NCBI GenBank assembly: GCA_027596075.1
Contig: JADGJC010000131.1
Location: forward strand, 1-64,000
From: Rhizophlyctis rosea
Taxonomy: Eukaryota > Chytridiomycota > Chytridiomycetes > Rhizophlyctidales > Rhizophlyctidaceae
DNA: 64,000 nucleotides
Direction of reading: 5' to 3'
Shown here piece after piece: positions 1-11,645 of this stretch; the stretch's first letter is position 1; the number at the start of each line of letters is the position of its first letter. The translations under genes were made by a program, and so were the position numbers. The notes under the pieces are model-generated. The model searched no databases and was not told the DNA's origin. It saw only the letters and a list, made by a program, of their open reading frames with translations.

Positions 1-3000
1 TCACCGGTCCCTTCCCTTTCTCCCCCTCCCCCTACCCCCCCCACCACCACCAACAAGCCCCTCATCCTCATCACTACTACTCCCACTGCCCCCCTCCCCT
101 TCCAACCCCCTAACAATCCCCTCAACAACCCCCCCACCAACACCCAAACAAGCCGCAATAATCTTCCTAAACTTCCGATCCTTCCCCTCCCTCCTCGCCC
201 TAACATCACACAAATCCCTCCACATCCTCTGCCGGTTCCGCTCACTCTTTGCCACCTGTTCTTGTAGGTCTGCTAGTTCGGCTTTCATTCTGGTTTCGGA
301 GGAGCGGGCTGTTGGGCGGGTGGGTTTTGCGGGTTGTTGTTGTGGTTGTTGTTGCGATTGCTGTTGTGCTGATGGTAATGGTTGCTGTTGTGGTTGTTCT
401 TGTGGAAGTAAGGGCGGTTGAGGTTCTTGCGATGGGAGTTGAGGTGGTGGCTGTTGGTGTTGGTCGGGTTGCGGTTGCGCCTCTGATTGTGGCAGTAGCT
501 GTTGCAGCTGTATTTGAGGTGGCTGTAATTGCCATGGCTGTTGTTGGTGGTCGGATGGCGGAAGTACAAGGGAAGAGGGAAGTGACGAGCTAGGCAGAGT
601 GGCTGTCGCAGTTGGGTTAGATGGGTCGGCAGATCCCGACGCGTCAAACGAGGTAGGAGGAATGTCGGTGAATGGGATTAGGGCGGAGTTCAAGAAAGAA
701 GAGATGGCGTCGCTGGAATACACGGACTGTGATGCGTCGGGATGCACGTAAGACTGCACCTGCGAATCCACAGGCACTCCCTGCTGCTGCTGCTCTGATA
801 GCATTGGCTGCGACGGCACCTGAGGCTGCGCCTGCGCCACAGCAACAACAGCCGCGGCCGACACAGACGGATCAGTCGCACCAACCGGCGACGTAGCAGG
901 CGTAGCAAGGTGCGTAGCCTGTTGCGCCGGACGTTCCGGCGTCGGCTGATATGCCGGCAAACTGTACGCCCCACCATCCGGCTGCACAAACTGACTCGGC
1001 GCGTCCAACACCGGCGACTGCCCGCCCACCATCTCCACACCATCCGCACCCTCCACAACCATCGGATTAGGACTCCTCATCCTCTTCCTCCCCAAAACCT
1101 CCCCACCCACCTCTCCACCAGCACCCCCACTACCACCCGCCTTCCTCTTCCTCGACCCCTTGCTCGGCTCCTCAACAAGCATCTGCTCCAACTCCTTCGC
1201 ATACTCAAACATCTCCTCCAAATGCCGCCTCTGCTCCCTCAACTCCCGGAACTCCGTCTCGGCCGCCTGCAACTGCGTCCGCGCAAACTCGATTTCCCGA
1301 GGCGTGGCCTGGATTTCGAGTGCGGCGTGCGGGCCTGTGATCGTCTCGTCTCCGCTGCGGCTGGAGAAGGAGGGCATGAGCGTGTCGAGAACTGGTGTGT
1401 GATGATTTGTTAGACTTTGTGACCCATGTGAAGGGAAACTCAAAGGAGATGGAAAGGCAAACGCACTATTTGAAACTCTGTCGCCATAAATATTCCCCAG
1501 ACGCTGCATCATCCGTGTATGCAAAGACTGCTCCACGGGGTTTGGGCTCGGACTCCGAACACTGTCCCCATCATCATCTGACGAGTAGAAGAAATCCGAG
1601 TCCTCCGAATAATCCACCTCGTCATCCTGTCAAAACCCCGAGTAAAAAAAATGTCAGCATCCAATACCCATTTCCCATCATCTCCCACTTTTCCACCCTA
1701 ACAAAACCCAAATTCAAACCCAAAAAACCCACCTTCTCCCCCTGCAAACTCAAAGTCCTCAACATATACGTATCATGCCTCGCAACATCCACCGCCGTCA
1801 ACCCAACAAAATTCACCTCCTCCTGATCAACCCCCAACCTCAACAATATCTCCACAACAAGCCGACTCCCATTCCGACACGCCAAATGCAACGCCGTATC
1901 GCCATTCACTTTATCCTTCGCATTCAACCACCCCCGATACCTCTTCACCCGCCCCCCATGCCGATCCTTGTGCAAAAACTCTCCCAAACACCGCGCGTAG
2001 TAGTGCGCCGCGGGCCAGTTAGAACGGACGGATGTGGCTTCGGCTACGTAGTGGAGGATAGTGTGGCCTTCATCGTCTTTTTTGTAGACTAGTTCTTGCA
2101 GTACGGCGAGGAGGTCTGGGAAAGTTTGGAGGTCAAAGTTGTTGGTGGAGGTGATGGCTTGCATTAAGGCTGTTTCGCCGCGTTTGCGGACGTCGATGTC
2201 GGCGCCTTGGTGGATGAGGGCTTTCACGACGCCTATGGCTCCCCATGTTGCGGCGTATTGGAGGGCGGTGCCGCCGTCTTGGTCTAGGGACAGGTTGACT
2301 TCGATCTTTTCCGGCGCGGTGGGGTCCATGAGGAGCTTGATGATCTCCTTTTTGGCGTCGTCCCCGTGCATGTAAAGGTTCATCAGGATGTCGCGGCGCC
2401 GTTGATCTTCTTGTGCTGCACGACGCGCTGCTTCCTCTGCTTCCGTCTGTGCCGCTCGTTTGGCATCCTTGGCCTTCCTTCTGTCCTTCCTGCTTGGTGC
2501 CGGTTCGGGGTGTGTTGCTTGCGGTGGGACAGGTTGCAACTCTTCAAGCTTCGGGAGGGTGTCGTTTGCGTTGGCACCGGTCAAACTGTTGAGACCGCTG
2601 TAGAAGGAGTCTGTACTTGGGTATAGTCCGGAGAAAGGTTGGTGAGCTGCGGCGCTGAGGAGTCCCAGCATTGCAAGGTGGTAAGCGCTTTGGACGGCTT
2701 GTGATGCTTGCGATGCTTGCGATGCTTGTTGTGTGTTGTTTCCTGACAGGTATGAGAGTGACGACGATGCCGCTTGCAGCTGAGAGTCCCGACCGTACAG
2801 ATCTGTCAAAAACTGTTGAGCCAATGCGGACGATCCATCGTTGGAGTTGAAGAAACTGTCGATCAAGAAGGGGTATTGAGGAGGGGTAGTTGCTTGGGAT
2901 TCACTTTGTTGTGGGGGTGTTGTTTGGGGTTGGGGCGGAGGAGGTGCTGCTCTGGTGGCCGAAACCACTTCCTCTTCACTTGATGTTGCTTCAACGTCGG

Positions 3001-3616
3001 AAACTGTCGCGGCGTCTGATTGGTTGGTGTTGGATTCGGCGTCACTCAGGTCATCAAAGGTATATTCTGTATAATCAACTTCATCAGTCTTTTTAGGGTC
3101 TCAGAAAGCGATTGCAAGAACGAGCTCATACCCAATGTGATAGGAGATTGCACGCCTGGTGTTGATGCATCAGATGAACTGGGACGATGTACCGCTGGTC
3201 TCGGTACGGGAGGCGTGACTGACGGATCATACTCAATGAGAGGACGCAGTTGCTCTTCCACATGGTATTTCTCGGCCAATTCTTTCCCTTCTCTTAGCGG
3301 CAGCCTGCAACAGATGCAAATGAGTCCATGATCCGCCCCAAACACCACTCCTTTCACTACCCACTACTCACCAAGTCCCCTGATACTTTCCATACCCCCC
3401 TTGGATCTTCTGATGATCCCCCGACAGCACCTCCCGCTCAATAATCTTCGTCCGCTTCGGTTTGTTGAACCCAGCAACTTTCAGAATTTGCGTGGCATTC
3501 AAAAAGCCGTCACTCATACGCCGCATTACCGGTACTCCATTTGTTACCATCTCGTAGACGGGCACACCGGAGTAGATGGCGGAGTATATTTGGCCCGGCA
3601 CTAACGACTCTGACAT
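1..3616 (-). CDS. MBP1: MBF-type APSES/KilA-N transcription factor with ankyrin repeats (Mbp1/Res-like)
   Basis: Likely DNA-binding subunit of the fungal MBF/SBF complex that drives G1/S transcription in the nucleus. Four exons (3616-3372, 3304-3132, 3078-1733, 1626-1) give 1,129 aa in frame, and the stop TGA is the first three bases of the window, so the gene is complete. Residues about 10-100 are an APSES/KilA-N domain with the family hallmarks [18 protein letters not shown] and [10 protein letters not shown], the last split by intron 1. An acidic and Q-rich linker follows. Ankyrin repeats ([39 protein letters not shown]) lie at about 395-585. A coiled coil (about 690-735), a long glutamine/proline tract and a C-terminal coil ending RKIIAACLG correspond to the dimerisation end of Mbp1/Swi4. 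The start is the ATG of MSESLVPGQ. The Q/P tract makes it longer than yeast Mbp1. Family assignment is firm; the exact paralogue is not. Confidence 0.93.
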
Positions 3617-4337
3617 GGTGTGGGTGTTATTTTTGGCGGATGTCCGGTGCTGGGGGTCAGCCGGTGGTGGGGATGTGAGTACTGGCACAAGCTTGCTGTT
3701 ATGGGAACAACTTGTCAAGTTCGTTCTTCCCCAAGCCTCTACAAACGCAATCCCCCATACCACAAGTCTCTATCGGTCTACTTTCCTCAATTTCCCACAA
3801 GTTTTCGAGTGCGATTACGCTTGTGGGTGAATTTCGCAAACGAGCGATGGCAGTTGCAATTACGTGGGAAAAATAGGGACGCGGTTATTGTTGACGCCCC
3901 TCGATTGTAAACAGTGCGTGGCGCGGTAATTGGAACACTGTGCCTTCCTGAGCAGAAAGGGAATGCTGTGCCACCCCCAAATCAAAGGGTCCTTATTAGA
4001 AGAATGGCGTGACATCACAAAGATCGATGGCAACGGGTGCATCGATTGGGATTGCCGTCAGGATTGTCGGATCCGGTTGCCGTATAAATACCTTATCCTC
4101 GCCGTATCAATGCCATACAAAGCATATAAAGAGTACAGCTGATCGAGCGTGAATAACGGCGGTACGATATCACATCTTGCATCACGTCAAGCAGATTTGC
4201 ATCCCATTCCAGTCTGCAATGGCACAATAAGCCTGCACCCGTCAAAGGTATCAGAAGAAATCCAGATATCACACACCATATATACAATGCATATACATAA
4301 TCACTCTACGCTCCCAAACGCACACGACCCATCTAGT
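3617..4337. promoter_or_regulatory. Intergenic: upstream of MBP1-like gene, downstream of C2H2 gene
   Basis: This 0.7-kb stretch holds the upstream region of the minus-strand MBP1-like gene and the 3' end of the minus-strand C2H2 gene. No coding exon is supported. I did not find an obvious MCB box (ACGCGT). An AT-rich TATA-like string (tataaata) lies at about 4083-4090. Confidence 0.4.
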
Positions 4338-5249
4338 TTAGAAGCCTATCCTCCTGACGTTAATCAGCTGCGACGCAGCCTGCAAAGCCGACCTCCCACA
4401 ACTAGTCTTCTCCCAATGCTGAATCACCCCATTCAACATATTAAACCTCTGATCACACCTCAAACACTTATAGTCCTTCGCCTCGTGGGTAATCAAATGC
4501 GCATTCAAATTCTGCAAACTTCCCGCAACCTTACTGCACAAACAACACTGATAACCCCGTCCGTTCCAACTAGCTTCCGTTGCACGTGGTACCGGGCCAG
4601 CATGACCGCGAGACCCAGGACCACCTTCAATGCGGGGGACTATGAGTGTACCCCGCATGCCGGTTTCGCGTTCGCGGTGCTGGACGTATTGTTTTACTTG
4701 GGAGGGTGTGACAGTCATGTTGGGGCAGCAGCCTGTCTCGATGTGTTGGGTCATGGAGGAGAAGGTGCGGAAGGTTGAATTGCAGAACTGACAGGTGGTG
4801 GTGCGGGAGGTGGTGTGGATGCCTGAAGAGAGGTGCCGTTGGAGGTCGGCGTTTGCTTTGAAGGTTTTGTTGCAGGTGGTGCAGCGGGCGTGGTAGTTGT
4901 TTATGTGGGTGTCAATGTCATTTTGGGTTCGGCCGATGGTATTGCAGAAGGGGCACTGATTCATTCCGGGGTGTCAGCATGTGTTTTGACAGCTCTCTTC
5001 TGGAGCTCCAATACTCACTTCATAGTGGTCATCCTCTACATGTTCATCCAACTCATCTTGAGAACCAAAGTAATCATCACAGAGTGTACAATCCCAATGA
5101 CAGGCTCGTATGTGCTGCCGGCGAGAGTTGTCACTACGGAAAGGTCTTTCACAAACACTGCAGACATAGTGACAGTCCCATGTGTGCTGGTCAAGCGCAC
5201 GCTCGCTCCCGAATGTTCGTGTGCAGATTTGACACTCCCAGTACCCCAT
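4338..5249 (-). CDS. Multi C2H2 zinc-finger protein
   Basis: Two exons (5249-5019 and 4955-4338; 63-nt intron with GTGAGT donor) encode 282 aa made almost wholly of zinc fingers. Exon 1 carries three fingers (starting CQIC, CSVC and CTLC) with an unusual His-x4-His spacing. Exon 2 carries five more finger-like units (CPFC, CTTC, CQFC, CCLC and CLRC). Two of these end in Cys instead of the last His (IETGCC and WEKTSC), so they would be C2HC or degenerate. No other domain, signal peptide or membrane segment is visible. It lies head-to-head with MMADHC, 488 bp apart. Role is probably nucleic-acid binding, but no target can be inferred and I do not recognise a named orthologue. Confidence 0.85.
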
Positions 5250-5737
5250 CTGAAAGTTATACGATGAAGAGTTTTGTGTCGGTGCTGGGTCGGTAATCCA
5301 AGGTTATGGATGATTGCATGAGCAACATAATGGGGGTCTATTTATGATGGGGAACAAGTGCAGGCCCAAGGATGAGAAGGACTGGATGTGACGGAGCGTC
5401 ATGACTGCGGCCGCGGTGGTGCTTAGATTCTCGTAAGCCAGCACCCCCTCGAAAGGGTGGACAAAGGGTGGACAATCAAGGGACTGTCGCACACAGACGA
5501 AGGGGTTTACGGTGGCGGTGTCGAAAGGCATGTGGCTTAGATGTAAACATCGCGGGCTACACGGCTATCACGGCTATAATTGCGCGCATTGGCCCTTGCA
5601 AGGCCCTTGCCCTTCCCGCCTTCCTCTCCACAAACCATCAACACCCTTCTCCTGCAATCGCCAACGCTACAGTGCAAGTTCGCACAGTTTACATTGGCGC
5701 TATAGAACAGGCGGTCAGCAGCAGGCCTAGCTCAAGC
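5250..5737. promoter_or_regulatory. Divergent promoter between C2H2 gene and MMADHC
   Basis: The 488-bp gap separates two divergently transcribed starts (5249 minus, 5738 plus), so it must hold both promoters. A short direct repeat, aaagggtggac, occurs twice around 5453-5474. No other element is convincing. Confidence 0.45.
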
Positions 5738-6790
5738 ATGGCCGACTTCTTCGACCCTCTAGCTCGCTCCGACTCGGAGTCTTCGTCAGAGGAGGACGTC
5801 CCAGTGGCCGTGGTCGCTTACCCGCAAACCCTGCTGGACCCAGCAGTCATCACCCTCACCTCACTCCCTTCTGACCTCCAACCTTACCTCGATCCAGACA
5901 CAGAAGTCTCACCAACCACCACCACACTTCAATACTCTGTTCATACCCCTGGACGCCATCTGGCGCGCGAACTCGCGTTCATCTTCCCCCGACTACCCGT
6001 GAACCCACCGAAAAAGCGTGGGAAGAAGAACAAGGGTCCAGAACAGCCAGATAAACAGTTGTTGGTTATTCCCGTGTTTCAGAAGTTGAAGTATGAGCCG
6101 TTGCCTACGACGAATGATTCTTTACGGGAACGCGCTGTTCTCCTCGCGCATGTGAGCAGGAAGGGGTTTTTGCCGTTTTTATGAGAAAGTACTTACTTAG
6201 AATGTCTATAGTTCAAATCTTGGACAGATAAGATATGCAACGCTTTGGAGGAGCATGGACATTGGGCGGACTATGTGGATCCTGAATCTCAGTTACCCGT
6301 AAGTCACAATTCATCACCTGCCAGCCCCTTTCATCCAACTCACTGTCACATGTGGATCCTTCAGGTCCGTACAACCCCCGGTTCCACCCCATACGACGCA
6401 GTAGACGCCGTCGTGCGTCTCCTCCGCTACCCAAGCCTCCAAGATGGAACCTCACGCGTCCTAGTCCATCCCGAATGGGGAACCAGAAACCTACCCGGAA
6501 CTTTGTTTACCAACGCACCCCTTTACATCTTGCGAGACGTGATTGAAGAATGTTCCGCGCCACCTGAGCAACCACAACCTGTACCCATTGAGGAGGCGTT
6601 GGAAGAGGCGTTGGGAGGGGAGGGGATGGCCCGGGACGTACCTGGGGAGTCTAGCGATGAATTTGAGTCGTTGCCGGGGGAAGCTCATGTGTCTGATCAT
6701 GATCTTGATGATGATGTTGGTGTGGACGAAAGAGAGGCGGATTCCGTCGAAACTTCTATGAAAAACTTGCTTGTGCTTTTGCCGAAGTAG
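5738..6790 (+). CDS. MMADHC: MMADHC-family cobalamin trafficking protein (CblD)
   Basis: MMADHC hands cytosolic cobalamin from MMACHC to methionine synthase and to mitochondrial methylmalonyl-CoA mutase. Exons 5738-6151, 6212-6298 and 6365-6790 give 308 aa. Family landmarks appear in order: ARELAFIFPR, then LLVIPVFQKLK, then RERAVLLAHF joined across intron 1 to KICNALEEHGHWADYVDP, then VHPEWGTRNLPGTLFTNAP. These match the conserved C-terminal half of animal MMADHC (EREVLLE, GYWADFIDP, WGTHVVVGSIFTNA). Vertebrate MMADHC ends just after TNA; here an acidic tail of roughly 90 residues follows. The TAG at 6788 overlaps a usable splice donor (GTAGGA at 6787), and splicing there would continue in frame into the DENN gene (see findings). 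The start is the ATG of MADFFDPLA. Confidence 0.85.
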
Positions 6791-6847
6791 GAGAGCATGG
6801 CGTTTTGGTCAAGACTTATCCAGATCTGATGGTGGTTCATTTTGCAG

Positions 6848-9179
6848 TAGCGATTCGGAGGAGGAGCTGAACATTGATCAATCGTACGAACGTCGGCCAC
6901 GGCAGTTCACGCCTGCTCTCACATTGGAGCTGCTACCGAAGTAGGCGTGGAAAGCTGCCGAAGTCAGATAATGGAACGTTAACGGTTTTGATTTCTAGAC
7001 ACGAACATTTCGACGAGGACGTAGACCGTGTCGTGGCAATCTTTGTGGTTTGTACCCTACCCTGTCAACTCTACCTTAGCTAATGAGCTGCGTACTAATG
7101 TTCTTTCCCTCAATCTCACCAGACACGATTCGACACACTGCGGGGCCAAGTCATCGATTACAAGTACCCGGAGGGTATGTGACCGGTTGGCCGAACTCAA
7201 GCCGAAAAGCATACGAAAACCATTTCCATGACTCCATCCAGTGTAGACGCCGACGTGACTGGACTGGAGTATACTACTTTGCCTAGTGGGTCGCATAATT
7301 TGGAGACGGATGTTATGTGAGTTCGTTCTTGCGGGAGAGTGTATGGAGCAATGGCTGAGGATCTATGTTTTGATCACATAGATATTTCGAGCACAAACAA
7401 GCATACGGCGTCGCCGCGTTGGCCTCGCATATGATATCGGAGGACGAGACGGACGCACGGGAACGGGAACGGGGTGCTCGGACGGGGTCTATTGGTATTA
7501 TTTCTACGGTGTATGCCGGGTTGCATCGACATTTGCCGTTTTTGAAAGAACAAGCCGCGTATGTATGCTAGTTTTCTTCATTGCCCGACGTTCCGGAGGA
7601 TTGTACTGATTCTGGTTTCTTTTTTCAGGCGATTTGTTGTTGATCAAGGAATACCAGACGAGCTGAAGGCGTATTTCAGAAGTCAGGTAGAGGCGCCGGG
7701 ACCGAGGGTCGGGATTATTGAGTCGATTGGGTTGAGGGATTATCAGGTGCGGGGACTTCGATGTTGTGGCATGCTACACCTGACGTACGCTGATCGCGTG
7801 TAAAACAGCACGAACACCCCATCATGTTTTTGCCGGAGTTCTTGGACTACTTTGGACCGGCGATATTTGTCTTGTGGAAATATGTAAGTGCTTGGCATTA
7901 CGTTTAGTGAACTTTCGTTGGATATTCTGAGAATTTACCATAAAAACTCTTTAGGCCCTATTGTCACGACGGATCATTTTCTATTCACTCCCCCCTATTG
8001 AACCATCTTGTTATCATGGTAAATATTGTTTGATTGTGAACGACTGTAGTACCGACGTGACGTTGGGTTTGCTAAATGAGAACGCATTGCAGTATTGTTC
8101 ACCCGGCTACTAGCATCCCATTCGATACCCTCTCTTCCAGAAATCACCAACAAACCCTTATTTTGTATCAACGTGGCGGATATCCCGAAGATGTCGTCCT
8201 TGGATACCTTCACTGCATGTGCGTCATTGCTTTTGGAGTCTGAGCCCCGAACAATGATACACCTTGCGACTGACAACTAACATGCAAAATACCACCCACC
8301 CAAAACAGGCACAACAGAATCCATCTTTCAAAGCAAAGAAGACCTCCATGACCTCTACATCCACCACCAGCAGCTAATTTTCGGGCATGGTTCACAGGGG
8401 GGTGATGATAACATTCCACCAACCCCGCGGTTTACGGTAAACGATATTGATCGGACGAGGTTTGGGACTTTGATGCGGGTTGTCGATGGGGCGATGGAAG
8501 GGGGGTTGCCGGGGGAGGGGGAAGTGGAGAGTGGGATGGGGAGGAGGAACTGGGAGAGGAGTGGTGCGGATGGAGGGGCGGCAGGCGGGGATGGGGAGGA
8601 GAGGGAGAGGTTGGTTGAGGAGGTTGGGAGTGGGAGTGGCGGTGGGAGTGGGGATGTGAGGGATGGGTGGGGTGCGGGGGAGATGGGGGCTGCTGTTCTG
8701 GTTATTGAGTGAGTATACTTTTCTTTCGGTTCACATTTTTTGGAGGGGTCGATATGGATCAGTGAACATGTTCAAACCAAATGAAGGCACCAACACCAAT
8801 ATTGACTCTAAATTCCCCTCCCCCTCCTAGATTCTTCCAACGCCTAAACACCCACATCCTCACCACCCTCCACTCAATATCCCACTCCGCCGACCCAATC
8901 CTCCGTCCATGTCGTATTCGTAATGTCCTAGGTCTCCACCCGCGTCACGACATCCAATTCCTTCGCGAACTTTGTACCGTGCATCATATACCCATCGATG
9001 TTGTAGGGGATGGGAAGGGCGGGCCAATGGATAGTGGGACAAAGAGGAGAAGAGCGGGAAGTGGGGGGTGGTTTGGACGGAAGTGTCGGTGTTGTCCGAA
9101 GCAGCCCGTTGAGGAGGTTGTGGGGATGTTGGGGGATGGGGGGAAGGGCAAGAGGGGGAGGAGGAGGGGGAGTAGGTAG
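6848..9179 (+). CDS. DENND11: DENND11/LCHN-family DENN-domain protein
   Basis: DENN-domain proteins act as Rab guanine-nucleotide exchange factors or trafficking regulators. Eleven exons are joinable in one frame (6848-6940, 6999-7047, 7123-7174, 7247-7316, 7382-7558, 7629-7746, 7809-7883, 7955-8018, 8093-8218, 8309-8708, 8831-9179). The order of conserved blocks follows the DENND11 family: DRVVAIFV joined to TRFDTLRGQVIDYKYP, EYTTLPSGSHNLETDVIYF, YGVAALASHM, ERERGARTGSIGIISTVYAGL, LPFLKEQA, then LPEFLDYFGPAIFVLWKY, and a C-terminal block with LGLHPRHDIQFLRELC. Exon 10 adds a Gly/Glu/Arg-rich insert. No ATG starts this gene inside the first listed exon. Candidates lie upstream in the last MMADHC exon (ATG at 6626 or 6758, both in frame), or the two genes are one. 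Confidence 0.82.
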
Positions 9180-9462
9180 TTTTGGGGCGGTTGAGTAGGG
9201 GATTAGGTAGGGTTTATAAGAGGTTTGTATATAGGTAGTGATATGTTAGGGCTTCTTGTTCTTCGACTTTGATTGTTGAGTAGATAGTGGTATGTCGGTG
9301 CTTCACCCCAAGTGAGGGTGTTTTTAAATAGTGAATACCAGGCTTTGTTTCTGATCAGTAAGTTTCCAAAACGTGGATTGTCCTTTCCATTGTCGAGTTT
9401 ATGCGAGGGCAACCAACCGCCATGTTTTGAAAGTTTTTCTTTTTTTGTTTTTATATTGGTTG

Positions 9463-11068
9463 TTATGACGGTGGAAGGGGATATTTGATTTTCAGGACGT
9501 TATTCTTTTTTATGAAGAGGGCTGTTGGGGATGCACCGGTTGGGATGTTGTGGTGGGCGAGGTTGAGTGTGAGAGTGTAGGGTGCGGCGGAGAGGAGGAG
9601 AGTGGTGAGTGTTGGGCTTGAGAGTGTTATTTGAGATTGGGATGTCTGTAGGATGTTTTTTTGGACGTTTTGATTAAGAGAGTGGAGACGTGTTTTGTCG
9701 ATGGAGTAGAGCGAAAACTTACGATTGTTGGAAGGGAGATTTGGAATATTAGGTTTGTGGGTGTTTGTTTGGTTGTGTAAGATGGTGTTGAGGGTTGTGT
9801 TGTTGGAATGGGTGTTGGTGGCGGTGGTGGTGGTGTCGAGGGAGGGTTTAGAGTTGGTGGTGGTGGGGTGTTGGCAAGAGGTATTGAAGAAGGATGGGTT
9901 TCATTGGATTCCGATAGTGCAACCACTGCTTCTTCACCCTCCCGCCTCTCCTCCTCCCCCTCCTCACCCCCAACTTCAACAATCAATTTCCTCCCCTCTT
10001 CCTTCTTCAGCGGCGCCTTCCCAATCACAATATCCGCCTCGCCAACGTCCTGTCCATCATCGACTTCCAAATCCCGTACGCGCTTCAACAACTCCTCCGG
10101 CGTCATATTCAACTGATCCAACGCTTGACCCTGGACGTTCCCCGATCCCACCGGCGGAGGTATGCTACTTTCCACAGGTTGTCCCTTGGCGTCCCATCCA
10201 TAGGGACCCATGTATAGGGATGGTTTTATGGTTCTACCTGTAGTGGAAGATGTTAACCCGTTTGGCCTGATTCCGAGCGCCTATATTTTTTTCCCAATGA
10301 ACTGCTTTGCTCAAGAAGCTTTCACCAGACTCACACCTCGTTTATCAAGCTCAATACCAACAGTTTCCTCCACACACTCCACTGCGAGGTCAATAACTTG
10401 GTCCAAATAGAATGCGTCAGACCGACATTTCTTCACAACGTCTTCTGAGAAGACTGCATCGTGCGTTATGAAGAGCGAATCATCTGCAAGTAATGTCCGA
10501 AGAACAGCGAACAAAAAGTGTTTTAATTCCCAGTTTTCGAAACCTCAAGGCGTGTTGACAAACCTTTATCCCTCCCCACCCTAATTTTCCCCATCACAAC
10601 AGGAACACTCCCGTCATCCCCACCAACCCCCTTTACAGCTTTCGAGGAACACAAGTTGATCCAATGCGTTTTCGTTCCGTGTTTGGGCGTGCCGGTGCAT
10701 TTAACAGCATACGCGGGTGTTGCAATACGGGTTTGTGGAAGCGTTGCGGATTGCTGAATACTCTGGAGGAGGGATTGGTAGTCCTGATGGGAGTTGTGTC
10801 AGATGTTGTGTAGAGTTAGAGGGAAGATGATAGAGGGGTGAGTATAGACCTTCGGCGATTTAGCAGCTAGGTGATCAAGCGTTTTCCAGAGTTGTTGGGA
10901 TTGGCGGAGAAGGGTTTTGGGATCTGATGTGGGGAGATAGAACGTCGATAATTGCGTTTTGATCATGGTGTTAGATTCGTGATGCAAGTGTGCTGGGGTG
11001 GAGGGATACATGCCTTCAGTGTCGTTGCTGAGGAAAGTGGAGAGGATGGAGTGGGGATCGAATGTCAT
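9463..11068 (-). CDS. PIH1-domain protein (dynein-assembly / R2TP type)
   Basis: PIH1 proteins are co-chaperones working with HSP90; several preassemble axonemal dyneins in the cytoplasm. Five exons (11068-10850, 10783-10564, 10483-10337, 10237-9723, 9645-9463) give 427 aa. The PIH1-N domain spans about residues 80-215, with TPAYAVKC, then GTKTHWINLCSS, then VPVVMGKIRVGRDK, then the hallmark HDAVFSEDVVKK and a helix DQVIDLAVECVEE. A low-complexity Glu then Pro linker follows. The last 90 residues form a CS/p23-like beta domain (NLIFQISLPTI, APYTLTLNL, NNVLKIKYPLP), the architecture of PIH1D1/PIH1D2. With DNAI1 in the same window, a flagellar role is plausible but PIH1D1 (R2TP) cannot be excluded. 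It ends 283 bp from the convergent DENN gene. Confidence 0.82.
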
Positions 11069-11635
11069 GGTGCTGGACGAATGGGGATGGGATGGTGTCA
11101 GGGGCTGTGGTGTGAAGATGTTTATGGAAATGCTTCCTTCGGGGTATAGAGGGGAGGAGCATGTAGCCCAAATACAGTGGAGAGATGACTGTAAAGAAAG
11201 GGCCACGCAATCGTGACGCGCAAAACCCTCTCAGGCCTGCACGCTCTTTGTTTGTTTACATAAGCCAACTCAACAGGTTTTAGAGACAGGTGTGTACGTT
11301 CGCTCAGGCTATGCGATACCCCGTGTTTATGCTCGATGAACTCGACAAGATAAATGAAGCGAATAGATCCGTCCGAGCCCTGAGCTGGCTCGGACTCCGT
11401 GGTTTACACACATATTGACGGAAGCCTTCCCCTGAGCTTTCAATTTATGATGTGTTGCGATGCAGAGACTTTCTGGGAGTGCGGTCAATCGTGGGTCTGG
11501 TCCTGTTGCCACGATACACCTTGGTTGCGCTGTGATCTTCAGAAAAGCTTGTTGGGGGGGGGGGGGGGGGGGGGTTTATATTTCCCTAACATAAAAAAAC
11601 GGTCGAAAAAAATTTTTTTTTTCTACGATTAACCG
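11069..11635. other. Intergenic region with hairpin, ending at assembly gap
   Basis: No gene is seen. A perfect 9-bp stem with a 7-nt loop lies at 11371-11395 (GTCCGAGCC / GGCTCGGAC). A long poly-G run (about 11555-11575) and a homopolymer-rich, low-quality-looking stretch precede the N gap. Confidence 0.5.
11371..11395. repeat. Perfect 9-bp inverted repeat (hairpin)
   Basis: GTCCGAGCC at 11371-11379 pairs exactly with GGCTCGGAC at 11387-11395 around the loop ctgagct. It lies in intergenic DNA with no gene in the 300 bp on either side. There is no U-tract, so it is not an evident terminator. Confidence 0.6.
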
Positions 11636-11645
11636 NNNNNNNNNN
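11636..11645. other. Assembly gap (10 N)
   Basis: Ten N bases join two contig ends. The 52 bases before the gap (11584-11635) align without indels to 11757-11808 after it, with mismatches mainly where the left copy has collapsed into A and T homopolymers. The 173-bp offset is therefore probably artefactual. Confidence 0.97.

Noticed and set aside
242..650. Thr/Asn-rich open frames on minus and Val-rich on plus
   Set aside because: They are alternative frames of the Gln/Pro tract of the MBP1-like gene.
11555..11575. Poly-G run as a biological feature
   Set aside because: It adjoins the N gap and homopolymer-corrupted sequence, so artefact is the better explanation.
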